Source of the DNA: Pseudomonadota bacterium | Lineage (GTDB): Bacteria; Pseudomonadota; Alphaproteobacteria; Rhizobiales; Pleomorphomonadaceae | Reading direction: 5' to 3' | DNA length: 48,137 bases | NCBI GenBank assembly: GCA_018262505.1 | Contig: JAGSYV010000031.1 | Span: 1-48,137, forward strand | In this document: positions 10,305-18,889 of the stretch, piece by piece | Layout of the letters: the number at the start of each line of letters is the position of its first letter | Numbering within the stretch: the first letter of the stretch is position 1 | Position numbers and translations under genes: made by a program | The notes under the pieces: generated by a model | The model's database searches: none | Seen by the model: only the letters and a program-made list of their open reading frames with translations | Told to the model about the DNA's origin: nothing

Positions 10305-11005
10305 GGTGATGATCCGCTCAGGTCAGCATCGGCAAAGGAATAGGGTGGCCAGGGGCCGGTGCAACTGATGACGACGTCCGGTCGCAGGCGGCGAAGCGCA
10401 GCCAAGTCCCCCAGAAAGGCTGAGATCTGCGGTCGCCGCACCAGGAAGGATGCGCGGAGATTGTCCTGCGGCGCGGCACGCGACCACAGTAGGCGATCCT
10501 TGGCATGGACGGCGAGGCTGTCATGGGGGAACCGCGCGCTGGCGGGCGGCCAGTCTGCTTTGCGGTGTGCCAACGTCCTGAGATAGGCGGCGCCCGGGCC
10601 CTGACCACAAACCGTCGTCACGGGCCATATGTCGTCTGGCAGATCGCAGACGCGGACAGCAAACTCAACGCAGTCGCGGAGTTGATCGAGTTTGGCACGC
10701 AGCACGTCGCCGCCGCTCACCAGGAGGTGGCGGCAGGCGATGACGTCCGCCACCAGCGTCCCGAAGCGTAACGGCAGTAGCGGCCCGTCGTCCATCAACG
10801 CCTCCAATACCGTCTGGTGCCTGAGCACATGGATCGGATCGCCAGCCGAATCGGCCGTTGGCTCGCGCGCGCCATCCACCACAGTCTCGCTGGTAGCGCA
10901 GACAAGCCCGGCGGCGGCCACGAAATCAAGCGTCCTTCCGCCGATGCCGGCGGGCAACGCCGTTCGGGATGGCAGAGTTTCCAGGACCGCATAAAGATAA
11001 AGCAT
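10301..11005 (-). CDS. GvpF/GvpL family gas vesicle protein (copy nearest gvpK)
   Basis: The 234-residue protein starts MLYLYAVLE and ends with TGPWPPYSFADADL, the N- and C-terminal hallmarks of the GvpF/GvpL family (Tyr-Gly/Ala first strand; GPWPPY-F near the end). It also has PLLPLRFGTLV in the middle. GvpF binds GvpA and is thought to keep it soluble before assembly. At 234 residues it is a short member, one of four GvpF/L paralogues in this operon. It starts two bases after the preceding stop and overlaps gvpK by ATGA. Confidence 0.9.
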   Translation of the reverse strand: MLYLYAVLETLPSRTALPAGIGGRTLDFVAAAGLVCATSETVVDGAREPTADSAGDPIHVLRHQTVLEALMDDGPLLPLRFGTLVADVIACRHLLVSGGDVLRAKLDQLRDCVEFAVRVCDLPDDIWPVTTVCGQGPGAAYLRTLAHRKADWPPASARFPHDSLAVHAKDRLLWSRAAPQDNLRASFLVRRPQISAFLGDLAALRRLRPDVVISCTGPWPPYSFADADLSGSSP

Positions 11006-11007
11006 GG

Positions 11008-11319
11008 CTACCTCGCGGCCCGTTCCGGCGGGATCGCGTTGCCGTCCGACCGGTCCATTCCCGCCGGATGGACCCGGTCCTGCCCGCTGGAACCGTCGGC
11101 GCCCCCATCCGCCAGGTCCAAGGCCGCCGCGCGCATTCGGTTCACGGTATCGGTCGAGGCCAAGAGCAATTTCAGGCCGAGATAGACGAGATCGACGCCG
11201 GCGACCGAGATGGTCGCCTCACCCCACAGCACCAGGCCCTTGTTTAGGGCACGGTCCAGCAGATCTGCGATGGCGATCTCGCCGTTGGTGCGCGGCACGA
11301 TGGGGTCAGGCGTTTGCAA
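11008..11319 (-). CDS. GvpA-related minor gas vesicle protein (GvpJ/GvpM/GvpS type)
   Basis: Residues 15-65 follow the GvpA fold: IAIADLLDRALNKGLVLWG, then ATISVAGVDLVYLGLKLLLAS. After it comes a hydrophilic tail rich in Asp, Gly and Arg that GvpA lacks. Such paralogues are minor shell or cap components. I use the TTG start at 11319-11317 because GGAG lies six bases before it and the homology needs it; the start overlaps the end of the preceding GvpF/L gene by 14 bases. The acidic-then-basic tail (about residues 68-103) looks low-complexity. Confidence 0.82.
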   Translation of the reverse strand: MQTPDPIVPRTNGEIAIADLLDRALNKGLVLWGEATISVAGVDLVYLGLKLLLASTDTVNRMRAAALDLADGGADGSSGQDRVHPAGMDRSDGNAIPPERAAR

Positions 11320-12088
11320 GGGGAGCTCCAGCGAAGTTGTAGGGTCCCCACGGACCCGTCAGTTCATAGTGGATGCCGCTTTCACCATAGGACTGCTCCA
11401 GCTCCGCCAGCGCCAGCCGGAAGGCCGGCTCCGCGTCCCTCCCGACGAGATAGGCGCCGTTGAGCGCCATCTCCCCAGGCCGGCCGTGCAGGGCCGGTGG
11501 TTGGAGGGGATTGGAGACGGCCGCGCGGGCATGCACCGCCAGCCGGCGGTGGCTCTCGACCACGCAGTGCTCCAGGCGTGCCTTCGCGGTTTCGACGGCC
11601 TCCTGCTCGTCCCGCTTGCGGCGGAAGAAGGCGGCGCCTGCCCCCGGCGTGACGGCGGCAACCGCGCCAGCCGGCATGGGGGCGGCATGCGAGGGGTCGA
11701 CGAAGAGCTTGACCCCCCATTCCCGCGCCCCGCGCAGACCCGACAGGGTGTCCTCCAGGGTCGCGCGATGGCGCATGAGCGTATCTTGAAGCGTCGCCTC
11801 GCCGGAGAACAAGGTGCAGAACTTCAGCGGGAGCACCGTCGTCACCGGCACCAGGGCCGCCACCACGCGCTCGTGGGCCAGCACCCGTTCCCGGGTCCAC
11901 GCGCAATCCTCCAGATACCGGGGCAGCGCCTCGGCGCCAAAAATAGCCTCGGGAACGACGCTCACCACCGCGATAAACGGACCGTACGGTACGCGCACCA
12001 CAGAAGTCTCGGGAAGGATGCCGACATCGAGCGGCACGGCACGGATGTCCGCACCAAGATCCTCCGCAATTGCATAGACATAGAGCAT
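11306..12088 (-). CDS. GvpF/GvpL family gas vesicle protein
   Basis: This 260-residue protein begins MLYVYAIAEDLGAD and ends with the family signature TGPWGPYNFAG. A central VTTVLPLKFCTLFSGE corresponds to the conserved PVRFGT segment. A lysine/arginine-rich helix (FFRRKRDEQEAVETAKARLE) sits before the second domain, as in other GvpF/L proteins. The ATG at 12088 is 37 bases after the stop of the GvpF/L-J gene. Its likely role is chaperoning or nucleating GvpA assembly, by family. Confidence 0.9.
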   Translation of the reverse strand: MLYVYAIAEDLGADIRAVPLDVGILPETSVVRVPYGPFIAVVSVVPEAIFGAEALPRYLEDCAWTRERVLAHERVVAALVPVTTVLPLKFCTLFSGEATLQDTLMRHRATLEDTLSGLRGAREWGVKLFVDPSHAAPMPAGAVAAVTPGAGAAFFRRKRDEQEAVETAKARLEHCVVESHRRLAVHARAAVSNPLQPPALHGRPGEMALNGAYLVGRDAEPAFRLALAELEQSYGESGIHYELTGPWGPYNFAGAPLANA

Positions 12089-12125
12089 CGCGCGCTCCCA
12101 TCTCCGTCCGTGTCGCACCGCAGCC

Positions 12126-13133
12126 TCAAGCGAGCGGCTCGGTTTCCTGTCGGCGCACCGAGACCGGTGCGAACTCCGCCTCGAGGATCCTGTAGGCTGC
12201 CGTCAGCACGCGCATGCCTTCGGTATCATCGGCCGGCTCAACCTCGGCATCGCCGACGCCATCCGGCACGAGATCAGGGTGAACGCGCCGGAGCGCATGG
12301 TGATAAGCGGTCTTCAACGCAGCCACTGCTGCGCCCGGAGCGAGGCCCAGGACATCCCAGGCATTTGCCACTGCAGCCTGTGGCGCAAGGTGCACCTGCA
12401 CCGAGGCGAAGCTGTAGGGGGCCAGGGGACCGACGAGGCGGAATGCAAGCCGGTTCTCGAACTCCCGGTCCAAAGTCGCCAGTGCTCCGTCCAGGTCCTC
12501 CGCCGCACGCGGGTTCAGCAGTAGCGCCATATCGAATACCCCCTCCGGCTCTACCGGGGCGGACAGAACCAGGTCCTGCGCGACGGCCTGCAGGTGTTCC
12601 GCCGCCCTCAGGCGCACCCGGCGGCGCTGACGCTCCACTCCCTCGGCGAGCGCCGTCGCCAGTGCCTGCCGAGCCGCCTCATTCCTCGCCTCGGGCCTGC
12701 CGGCCGCCGCGCGCAGCGCGGGCGAAAAGCCCGCCAGCACTTCGGCGATCACGACGTCGAGAGGCCAGCGCACCGAGAGGTTCATCTCGTAACAGCTGGC
12801 AATCTCCTCGAATGCCGCGCGCAGCACAGGCGTGCCGGCCTCCAGCATATGGCGCGTCCGGTCGGCGCTCTCCAGCACGGTGCCAAACGCCACCGGAAGC
12901 ACCGGTCCGCGGGCGAGCAGATGGTCGATCACCTTCTGGCTGGTGAGGAGCCAGGGAAGCAGGGCTGTGCGATCCCGCCCCTTCAGGTTGCCATCCGGCG
13001 CCGCGCCGACCACGGCGGCGAACTTCGCCGCCTCGACGATGCCCAATCCTGGCGGAAAGCCATCTGCGCTGGCGAGAGCGATGCGATCGACGCTGTCGGC
13101 GGGGACCACGGCGAAGACGAGAAGCCCGGTCAT
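12126..13133 (-). CDS. GvpF/GvpL protein fused to a C-terminal J-domain
   Basis: Residues 1-250 are a GvpF/L domain ([13 protein letters not shown] at the start, GPVLPVAFGTVLES in the middle, VGPLAPYSFASVQVHL at the end). Residues about 257-318 then form a DnaJ-type J-domain: AWDVLGLAPGAAVAALKTAY, the diagnostic HPD at 285-287 (RRVHPDL), an acidic insert of about 15 residues, and AAYRILEAEF. A J-domain stimulates Hsp70 ATPase, so this protein could deliver GvpA-type clients to DnaK (inference). The ATG overlaps the stop of the CDC48-type ATPase gene (ATGA), so the two are translationally coupled. Confidence 0.85.
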   Translation of the reverse strand: MTGLLVFAVVPADSVDRIALASADGFPPGLGIVEAAKFAAVVGAAPDGNLKGRDRTALLPWLLTSQKVIDHLLARGPVLPVAFGTVLESADRTRHMLEAGTPVLRAAFEEIASCYEMNLSVRWPLDVVIAEVLAGFSPALRAAAGRPEARNEAARQALATALAEGVERQRRRVRLRAAEHLQAVAQDLVLSAPVEPEGVFDMALLLNPRAAEDLDGALATLDREFENRLAFRLVGPLAPYSFASVQVHLAPQAAVANAWDVLGLAPGAAVAALKTAYHHALRRVHPDLVPDGVGDAEVEPADDTEGMRVLTAAYRILEAEFAPVSVRRQETEPLA

Positions 13134-15250
13134 GCTGCTCCCTCCCGCCGCATGGCGACCAAGGCGTCGTCGAAATGATGCGGCTCCACGCGGAGCGCCG
13201 CCGCGCCGGTCTCGCCGCGCGACACCACGTCACGAATGGCGGCGATGCCGGCACGTCGACACAGGGCTTCCAGGTCTGCACCCACCATGCCGACGGTGCG
13301 CTCGGCGAGATCGATGAGGTCGACGTCCGGCGCCAGCGGCATGCGGCGGGCATGAACCTCCAGGATGGCACGCCGCGTCCCAACATCAGGCACCTGAAAC
13401 TCCACCAGAAAGTCGAAGCGACCGGGCCTGAGCAGCGCCGCGTCGATCTGGTCGAGGCGGTTAGTGGCCGCCACCACGGTGACACCGCGCAGGTCCTCGA
13501 TGCCGTCGATCTCGGTGAGAAGCTGAGCCACGACCCGGTCGATCAGCGCATTGCCGAGGCTGCCGCGATTGGGAGCCAAGGTGTCGATCTCGTCGAAGAA
13601 GACGATGCAGGGCACCGTCTGGCGAGCCTTGCGGAACACTTCGCGCACACCGCGCTCAGATTCCCCCGCCCACATGGACAGGAGCTGCGGCCCCTTCACC
13701 GCGATGAAATTCGCCCCGCTCTCCCCCGCCAGCGCCTTGGCGAGCAGCGTTTTGCCGGTGCCCGGCACGCCATAGAACAGAATCCCTTTGGGCGGCGTGA
13801 TGCCGGCGGCGGCATAGAGGTCGGCGTGACGGGTGGGCCATTCCACCGCCTCCACCAGCAGGCGCTTGATATCATCGAGACCGCCCACATCCTGCCAGCG
13901 CTTGTGCGACGCCTGGGTAACGATCTCTCGCAGCGCGCTCGGCTGGGTCGCCGCCTGGGCGCCGGCGAAGTCCTCGGCGGTCACGGTGAGGGCGGCGAGC
14001 TTCTCCTCCGGCACCCGCCCGTCATCGAAATTGATGTCCGGGATCAGCCGTCTCAGCGCGCTCATGGCCGCCTCGCGGCACAGGGCGGCCAGATCTGCGC
14101 CGACGAAGCCGGGGCTGCGGAAGGCAAGGTGGGCGAGATCCACGTCGGCGGCGAGCGGCATGCCGCGGGTGTGGATTTCCAGGATCTCCCGCCGCCCATC
14201 CTCGTCAGGCACACCAACGAGGATCTCTCGGTCGAAACGGCCGGGCCGGCGCAACGCGGAATCGATGGCGTTCGGGATGTTGGTGGCGGCGATGACGATC
14301 ACCTGCCCGCGCGATTGGAGCCCATCCATCAGCCCGAGAAGCTGAGCCACCACGCGACGTTCCACCTGCCGATCGCCGCTCATCTCCTCGCGTTTCGGGG
14401 CGATGGCGTCCAGTTCATCGATGAAGATGATCGACGGCGCGTTTTTCTCCGCCTCGTCGAACATGCGGCGCAGTTGCGCCTCGCTCGCACCGTACATCTT
14501 GTCGATGATCTCGGGGCCGTTAAGGTGGATGAAATGGACATTGGCCTCGCGCGCGACGGCGCGGGCGATGAGCGTCTTGCCGGTGCCGGGTGGGCCGCAT
14601 AGCAGGACGCCCTTCGGCGGCTCGATGCCGAGATGCTGAAATACTTCCGGGTGCTTAAGCGGCAGTTCAATCATCTCGCGGATGCGCCGCACCTCGTTGC
14701 GCAAACCGCCCACGTCCTCGTAGGTGATGGCGTTACCCCCGGTGGCGCCGTCGAGGCAGCGCACCTGCGTGTCCGGCCCGATTATCACCGGACCGGGCGG
14801 ATCGGAACTTTCCACCGTGAACTCGCGCGTCTGGGCCCCGATCAGCACGGTGCGCACCCGGTCGCCCGCCAGCATGGGAATGCCGTCGAGGAGGCGGACG
14901 AGCGTCCGTGGTTCCGGGGCCTGGGCGCGCGCGCCCACCTGAGTCAGAGTTATCGAGCGGGCATGGACCACGGTGGTGGGTCGTAGGGTCACGTGCTCGT
15001 CGAGGCTCGCCCCGGCATTTACGCGGCACAAGCCATCCATCTGCACGAGGTTCTGCTTGCGCATACCCGCATGGGCGGGCATCACCCGTGCGACGGTCGA
15101 GCGACGCCCGATGATGGAAACGACATCGCCGACCTCCACGCCGATGCGGCACATGTCGTCTGGATCGAGGCGGATGAGACCGCGCCCCACGTCGCGGGTG
15201 GGCGCCTCGCAGACCCGAAACAGCAGGGCTGCCGGTTCATCCGTCATCAT
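13130..15250 (-). CDS. CDC48/p97-type double AAA+ ATPase inside the gas vesicle operon
   Basis: This 706-residue protein has the layout of CDC48/VAT unfoldases: an N-domain with a double-psi barrel (about 1-90), then D1 with Walker A GPPGTGKT at 219-226 and Walker [13 protein letters not shown] near 275, then D2 with GVPGTGKT at 494-501 and [12 protein letters not shown] near 552. Both second-region-of-homology arginine motifs (LRRPGRFD) are present, so both rings should hydrolyse ATP. CDC48-type enzymes extract or unfold proteins from complexes. Here it lies between gvpJ and the GvpF/L-J fusion, joined to both by ATGA overlaps, which points to a role in vesicle assembly or remodelling (inference). 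Confidence 0.9.
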   Translation of the reverse strand: MMTDEPAALLFRVCEAPTRDVGRGLIRLDPDDMCRIGVEVGDVVSIIGRRSTVARVMPAHAGMRKQNLVQMDGLCRVNAGASLDEHVTLRPTTVVHARSITLTQVGARAQAPEPRTLVRLLDGIPMLAGDRVRTVLIGAQTREFTVESSDPPGPVIIGPDTQVRCLDGATGGNAITYEDVGGLRNEVRRIREMIELPLKHPEVFQHLGIEPPKGVLLCGPPGTGKTLIARAVAREANVHFIHLNGPEIIDKMYGASEAQLRRMFDEAEKNAPSIIFIDELDAIAPKREEMSGDRQVERRVVAQLLGLMDGLQSRGQVIVIAATNIPNAIDSALRRPGRFDREILVGVPDEDGRREILEIHTRGMPLAADVDLAHLAFRSPGFVGADLAALCREAAMSALRRLIPDINFDDGRVPEEKLAALTVTAEDFAGAQAATQPSALREIVTQASHKRWQDVGGLDDIKRLLVEAVEWPTRHADLYAAAGITPPKGILFYGVPGTGKTLLAKALAGESGANFIAVKGPQLLSMWAGESERGVREVFRKARQTVPCIVFFDEIDTLAPNRGSLGNALIDRVVAQLLTEIDGIEDLRGVTVVAATNRLDQIDAALLRPGRFDFLVEFQVPDVGTRRAILEVHARRMPLAPDVDLIDLAERTVGMVGADLEALCRRAGIAAIRDVVSRGETGAAALRVEPHHFDDALVAMRREGAA

Positions 15251-15624
15251 GCCTCTCCCCCGACAGGCGCGGCCTCAGGAGTCGCAAGAGCGGCCTCCAG
15301 CCGGTCCAACCGCTCCCGCAAGAGGCGGTTCTCATCCTCGAGCTCCCGGGCGTGCGAATTGAGGTTGGGATCGCTCTGCCACCAGTTGATGCCCATGGAC
15401 ATGGCCCGGTCCACGGACGCCACCACCAGGCGCAGGCGGATGTTGAGCAGATCCACCTCCACCAGCGAGATGGAAATATCGCCCGCTATCACGATCCCCT
15501 TGTCCAGGACGCGCTCAAGGATGTCGGCCAGTCCCGCCGCCTGAAGGGAATGCTCCATCCGCTGCTCGGCCATCTCCAACCCTTCCCTAACCTGCTCCGG
15601 CGAGCGATTCCGCCCACCGGTCAC
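15247..15624 (-). CDS. gvpJ: Gas vesicle protein GvpJ-like (minor GvpA paralogue)
   Basis: Residues about 30-80 carry the GvpA/J core: LADILERVLDKGIVIAGDIS, then LVEVDLLNIRLRLVVASVD, then AMSMGINWW. They are followed by a coiled-coil tail (ELEDENRLLRERLDRLEAAL). The charged tail and the INWW motif favour GvpJ over the main shell protein; GvpJ is an essential minor component. I list the GTG at 15624, which directly follows the preceding stop. An in-frame ATG at 15573 with AAGGG upstream is an equally good start and would still keep the whole core. Confidence 0.85.
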   Translation of the reverse strand: MTGGRNRSPEQVREGLEMAEQRMEHSLQAAGLADILERVLDKGIVIAGDISISLVEVDLLNIRLRLVVASVDRAMSMGINWWQSDPNLNSHARELEDENRLLRERLDRLEAALATPEAAPVGGEA

Positions 15625-15903
15625 TCAAGATACCAGTTGCGCAGTGCGCAGAATCAGGTCGGCCGTGTTGACGCGCAGGCGCGAAAACTCCTGACACAGC
15701 CGGCAATTAATGTTGTCCGCTTCGCGGAACGTACAGACGAGCAGTTGGTCGGCAGCCTCACGCAGCAGCGTGGACTCGGCAGCCTTGGCTTTGAGGTTGG
15801 CCGTGCGGTTGAGCGTGTCGGTCAGGCGGACGATTTCCGCCTCGCGCCCGGCGAAGATACCGGCCGGACAGACGATTTGTGCCACGCCAGCGCCTGAGTT
15901 CAT
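15625..15903 (-). CDS. 92-residue cysteine-containing protein of unknown function in the gas vesicle operon
   Basis: I do not recognise this family. The protein is mostly helical in character and has four cysteines: one near the N-terminus (QIVCPAG) and three in VCTFREADNINCRLCQEF, including a CxxC pair. No membrane segment is visible. Its ATG overlaps the gvpO stop (ATGA), and the gvpJ GTG directly follows its own stop, so it is an integral member of the operon. Metal binding or redox sensing is possible from the cysteines but unproven. Confidence 0.75.
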   Translation of the reverse strand: MNSGAGVAQIVCPAGIFAGREAEIVRLTDTLNRTANLKAKAAESTLLREAADQLLVCTFREADNINCRLCQEFSRLRVNTADLILRTAQLVS

Positions 15904-16163
15904 GACGCCTCCTCCATCGTTTGATCGCGGAGGTAGCGGCGCGTGCGATAATAGCCAACGACGTTACCCTCCTTGTCGAGGGTAATGCGGTAGGCAGCGA
16001 GCAGGTCGGTGGTTGGTGGAATGCGCTTCAATTCCAACAGATTGGCTGTCACCTCCCAACCGTTGTCGGTGGCAGCGAGCTCCGAAACGCTGTCGGCCGT
16101 AAAGCCGGTTAGTTCCGGCATCTGTGATTTCACTTTGCGGATCAGTTCCACGATGGTCACCAT
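15900..16163 (-). CDS. gvpO: Gas vesicle protein GvpO
   Basis: The 87-residue protein matches GvpO: GWEVTANLLELKRIPPTTDL, then LAAYRITLDKEGNVVGYYRTRRY, then RDQT near the end. GvpO is a conserved soluble accessory protein, required in haloarchaea and actinobacteria; it has been linked to gene expression or assembly. The start is ATG 16163; the upstream frame lacks homology. An 80-base gap separates it from gvpG, one of the few non-overlapping junctions in the operon. Confidence 0.88.
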   Translation of the reverse strand: MVTIVELIRKVKSQMPELTGFTADSVSELAATDNGWEVTANLLELKRIPPTTDLLAAYRITLDKEGNVVGYYRTRRYLRDQTMEEAS

Positions 16164-16243
16164 AGCTCGTCTCCTCGCCCGCACGGCCTGCCGTGCCTGG
16201 GTTGAACCTCGCTTCCCACTTCCCACCGGCTGCGGCGCCGATT

Positions 16244-16495
16244 TCAGCTGCCGCTGCGCAGCCGTTCGCGGGCCGTCTTCAGCCGCTCCAGCAGAATTTC
16301 CTCTTGTTCCTCGTACTCGGCCTCGTCGATCTCCCCAGCCTCCAGCGCCTCTTCGAGGTCGAGGAGGGCGGCGCGGATGACGTCCTCGTCATAAAGCGTG
16401 CGCTCGGCCTGTTCGGCGATGACCTGCGCCAGCCACAAGAGGCCTTTCATAGGCCCCACGGCCGGCGCAAACACCACATCGGTCAGAATGCCCAT
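16244..16495 (-). CDS. gvpG: Gas vesicle protein GvpG
   Basis: This 83-residue protein has the GvpG pattern: an N-terminal hydrophobic segment (MGILTDVVFAPAVGPMKGLLWL), followed by an acidic coiled coil (LLDLEEALEAGEIDEAEYEE, then LLERL). GvpG is an essential accessory protein that interacts with GvpF/L during nucleation. The ATG at 16495 lies 10 bases after the stop of the GvpF/L gene, as is usual for gvpF-gvpG pairs. Confidence 0.92.
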   Translation of the reverse strand: MGILTDVVFAPAVGPMKGLLWLAQVIAEQAERTLYDEDVIRAALLDLEEALEAGEIDEAEYEEQEEILLERLKTARERLRSGS

Positions 16496-16505
16496 CTCAG
16501 CCCCT

Positions 16506-17297
16506 CTACCAATGAATGGTGACGGCAACGAAGTTATAGGGCGGTACTGGCCCGACATATTTGAAGGTAAGCCTGTCACTCCACTCGGAATCCATGTCGC
16601 GAACCCGCCCGTCCAGCGCCTTCTCCTGTGCCTCATCCACAAGGAAGGCCGCATTGATCACCATGCGATCGCCGATGACCTTGTTGAGTTTCGTCTTGTG
16701 CACGAACGGCCGCAGCCGATCGAGGACGCGCTGCTCGTCTTCGAGCCGCTTTCGATCGAGAATCTTACCGATCTCTTCGCCGAGGCGGATGCGCTCGAAA
16801 TGGGTTTTCTCCGGCGAACGCCCCACGAGCGAATCCCGGAGGCGGCGAACGGACGGGCTTTCGGCCAGCACCTCCTCGAAGATCACGTTGTCGCGCCAGG
16901 AGGCCTTGAGCCCCAGTTCCAAGCGTCCACGCATCTGCGCCAGAAGCAGGAGCAGTTCGTCGCGGCGCGCCACCAGGACCTGCCTCACCATCGTCTCGGC
17001 GTCGGAAGCGACCGTGCCGAAGCGTACGGGCAGCAGAGTACGCCCCGCCATCACCTCTTCTAGGACCTTGGTGTGAGCCATCATATTGCGGCGATTGTTC
17101 TCGTACTCGATGCGCGGTGAGCGGCTCACCACCGCCGCGAGACGCCCCGCCACCAACGTGTGGACGCTATCGACGCTCCCACTAATGTCGGGGACGGCGA
17201 ACCGCTCGGGCGCCGGCGCATCGATGATGGCGTAGAGATACAGGCCCTCGCCGACGTCCGAGGCAGCCTGGGTCTGAAGGATCGTGGCGTCGCTCAT
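16506..17297 (-). CDS. gvpF: GvpF/GvpL family gas vesicle protein (canonical copy beside gvpG)
   Basis: The 263-residue protein is the most typical GvpF/L member here: GLYLYAIIDAP at the start, LLPVRFGTVASDAETM in the middle, a charged helical segment (ERIRLGEEIGKILDRKRLED), and VGPVPPYNFVAVTIHW at the C-terminus. GvpF/L proteins bind GvpA and are thought to nucleate or chaperone the shell. Its ATG overlaps the stop of the HExxH protein gene by ATGA. The symbol gvpF versus gvpL is uncertain because the family does not separate clearly. Confidence 0.93.
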   Translation of the reverse strand: MSDATILQTQAASDVGEGLYLYAIIDAPAPERFAVPDISGSVDSVHTLVAGRLAAVVSRSPRIEYENNRRNMMAHTKVLEEVMAGRTLLPVRFGTVASDAETMVRQVLVARRDELLLLLAQMRGRLELGLKASWRDNVIFEEVLAESPSVRRLRDSLVGRSPEKTHFERIRLGEEIGKILDRKRLEDEQRVLDRLRPFVHKTKLNKVIGDRMVINAAFLVDEAQEKALDGRVRDMDSEWSDRLTFKYVGPVPPYNFVAVTIHW

Positions 17298-18295
17298 AGC
17301 GAACTCCCGGCGGGCACGAGGCTGAGGGTGAGGCGCGCGCCGCCCTGCGACAGGACAGCCGACAGGCGCGTCAGAATGTCGGTGCACCAGGCCGCTACGG
17401 CGACCCTGCCCCATTCGGGCCGCAGTTCGGCGAACGCAGCGCGGAGTTTGTCGTAGACACCGGCGATTTCCGGCGCCATGGCGGCAAGCAGTTGGCCGGT
17501 GAGCAGGTGTTCCAGTTCTGCGGCCTCGGCGACGCGGCCTGCCCGGAGGAACGGCACCACCTCCAGGGCGAAGGGCAAGCCGATCTGGGCATCCGCCAGC
17601 AGGAGCAGTGAGCTCGCCTCATCGGCCAGCAGGGTGCCCGCCGCAACGGCCGCTGCAACCCGGTGTGCCAGTTCCGCGCGCTGCGACAGGTTTGCTACTG
17701 CCCGACGCAGCGTGAGACGATCGAGATGCACCAGCGCCTCGACGAAGCCATGCGTGAGGCAGAAGGCGTTGGCCAGCAGTTCGGTGACAGCGCCGGCAGC
17801 TAGCGTCTGGCCGAGTTGGGCGGCGAGCGGCGCAAGAGCGGCCGGTCCGTCCGCCGTGATTGTCAGCGTGCGGGCAGCGGCGGTGGCCGGCGCCTCGGAA
17901 AGCGGGTGAGCGTGCTCGTGGGCAAGCAGACCCTCGGTTGCCAGGCCATCACTCCAATAGCCCTCAGCCTGCATGATCCGGCGGTTGACGAAGACGAAGC
18001 ACTCCATGACGTGGCGCGGATCGTAGAGATTGACCATCGGCCGCTGCGGCAGCACCACCAGGGTCTCCTCCACCAGTCGGCCCATGGCCTTCAACTGGCC
18101 GACCAGCGGGGTGAGGTCGTCGAGCACGAACAGGGTGACCGTCTCGTGCGGCCACAGCCCGCGGTCCGTCAGCTTGCGCACCACCCGTTCCTCGGCTTCA
18201 ACCACGGTGGAGATATCGCACGCACAATTGGTGACGACCCGCACCTCGGCAGCGCCGACCGAAAACGCGCCCACCCCTTCCACCGTGCCGACCAT
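17294..18295 (-). CDS. Putative zinc metallopeptidase-like protein (HExxH) in the gas vesicle operon
   Basis: I know no named Gvp family for this 333-residue protein. It contains HEHAH at residues 126-130 in GLLAHEHAHPLSEAP, preceded by a hydrophobic helix, the classical zincin HExxH motif. A candidate third ligand is Glu172 in AVTELLANAFCLTHGF, 42 residues later, in the gluzincin style. The N-terminal 110 residues look like a mixed alpha/beta domain with two cysteines (NCACD). The C-terminal half is alanine/leucine-rich helix. No signal peptide or membrane segment is seen, so it would act in the cytoplasm. It starts four bases after the gvpH stop and overlaps gvpF by ATGA. Proteolysis is inferred from the motif only. 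Confidence 0.72.
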   Translation of the reverse strand: MVGTVEGVGAFSVGAAEVRVVTNCACDISTVVEAEERVVRKLTDRGLWPHETVTLFVLDDLTPLVGQLKAMGRLVEETLVVLPQRPMVNLYDPRHVMECFVFVNRRIMQAEGYWSDGLATEGLLAHEHAHPLSEAPATAAARTLTITADGPAALAPLAAQLGQTLAAGAVTELLANAFCLTHGFVEALVHLDRLTLRRAVANLSQRAELAHRVAAAVAAGTLLADEASSLLLLADAQIGLPFALEVVPFLRAGRVAEAAELEHLLTGQLLAAMAPEIAGVYDKLRAAFAELRPEWGRVAVAAWCTDILTRLSAVLSQGGARLTLSLVPAGSSL

Positions 18296-18299
18296 CAGT

Positions 18300-18869
18300 T
18301 CACACCTTCTTAAACTTGACCTGGAGAATGCCATTGCGATGGCTGCGTTCCAGTGAGGACGGATCGACGTTCGGAGGCAATTCGATCCGCTTGGCGTAGC
18401 GGTGGTGCCCCGTGGTCGCGAGGGCCAGATCCCCACCCTCGACGGACAGCGTGATCTCGTCCTTGGCGACGCCGGGGATTTCGGCAATGACGATCACCGC
18501 GTCCTCCTCGTCGAAGACATCGACCAGGGGTTCGCGCACGTCCTCGACCACCGGTCCCTTCGGCGTGGGGTTGAGGTTGCCGAAGCGGCGCACCTGAGGA
18601 ATGCCACCGAGCCCGGTGCGGACGCTGAAGCCGTAAACGCCGCGCGCCTCGTCGCCGAGGCCCTTCACCTTGAACTCGCCATGACGCTCGACCTGCTCGG
18701 CCTTCTCCACCAGGGCACCGAGCATTTCGACGAAGCCGCCGAGCCCCTTGAAGACGGTGCCGATATCGGCGAGGGCCTCGACCTTGGCGCCAGCTTCAGC
18801 GCTCGCGGAGGGCGCCTCATCCTTCTCCTTGCCGTGAGCCTTGTCCTTGTCAGTCATCTTGCGGGTCAT
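18300..18869 (-). CDS. gvpH: Gas vesicle protein GvpH (Hsp20-like)
   Basis: The 189-residue protein has a charged N-terminal tail, a glycine-rich linker (FKGLGGFVEMLGALVEKAEQ), and a C-terminal small-heat-shock/alpha-crystallin-like domain (residues about 110-189: EPLVDVFDEEDAVIVIAEIP, then KDEITLSVEGGDLAL, ending NGILQVKFKKV). GvpH in haloarchaea keeps GvpA soluble and affects the GvpD/GvpE regulators. ATG 18869 has AGGAG six bases before it. Its position next to the HExxH and coiled-coil genes makes a chaperone group at the 5' part of the operon. Confidence 0.9.
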   Translation of the reverse strand: MTRKMTDKDKAHGKEKDEAPSASAEAGAKVEALADIGTVFKGLGGFVEMLGALVEKAEQVERHGEFKVKGLGDEARGVYGFSVRTGLGGIPQVRRFGNLNPTPKGPVVEDVREPLVDVFDEEDAVIVIAEIPGVAKDEITLSVEGGDLALATTGHHRYAKRIELPPNVDPSSLERSHRNGILQVKFKKV

Positions 18870-18889
18870 GGGTCGCTCCTGTTCTCGAG

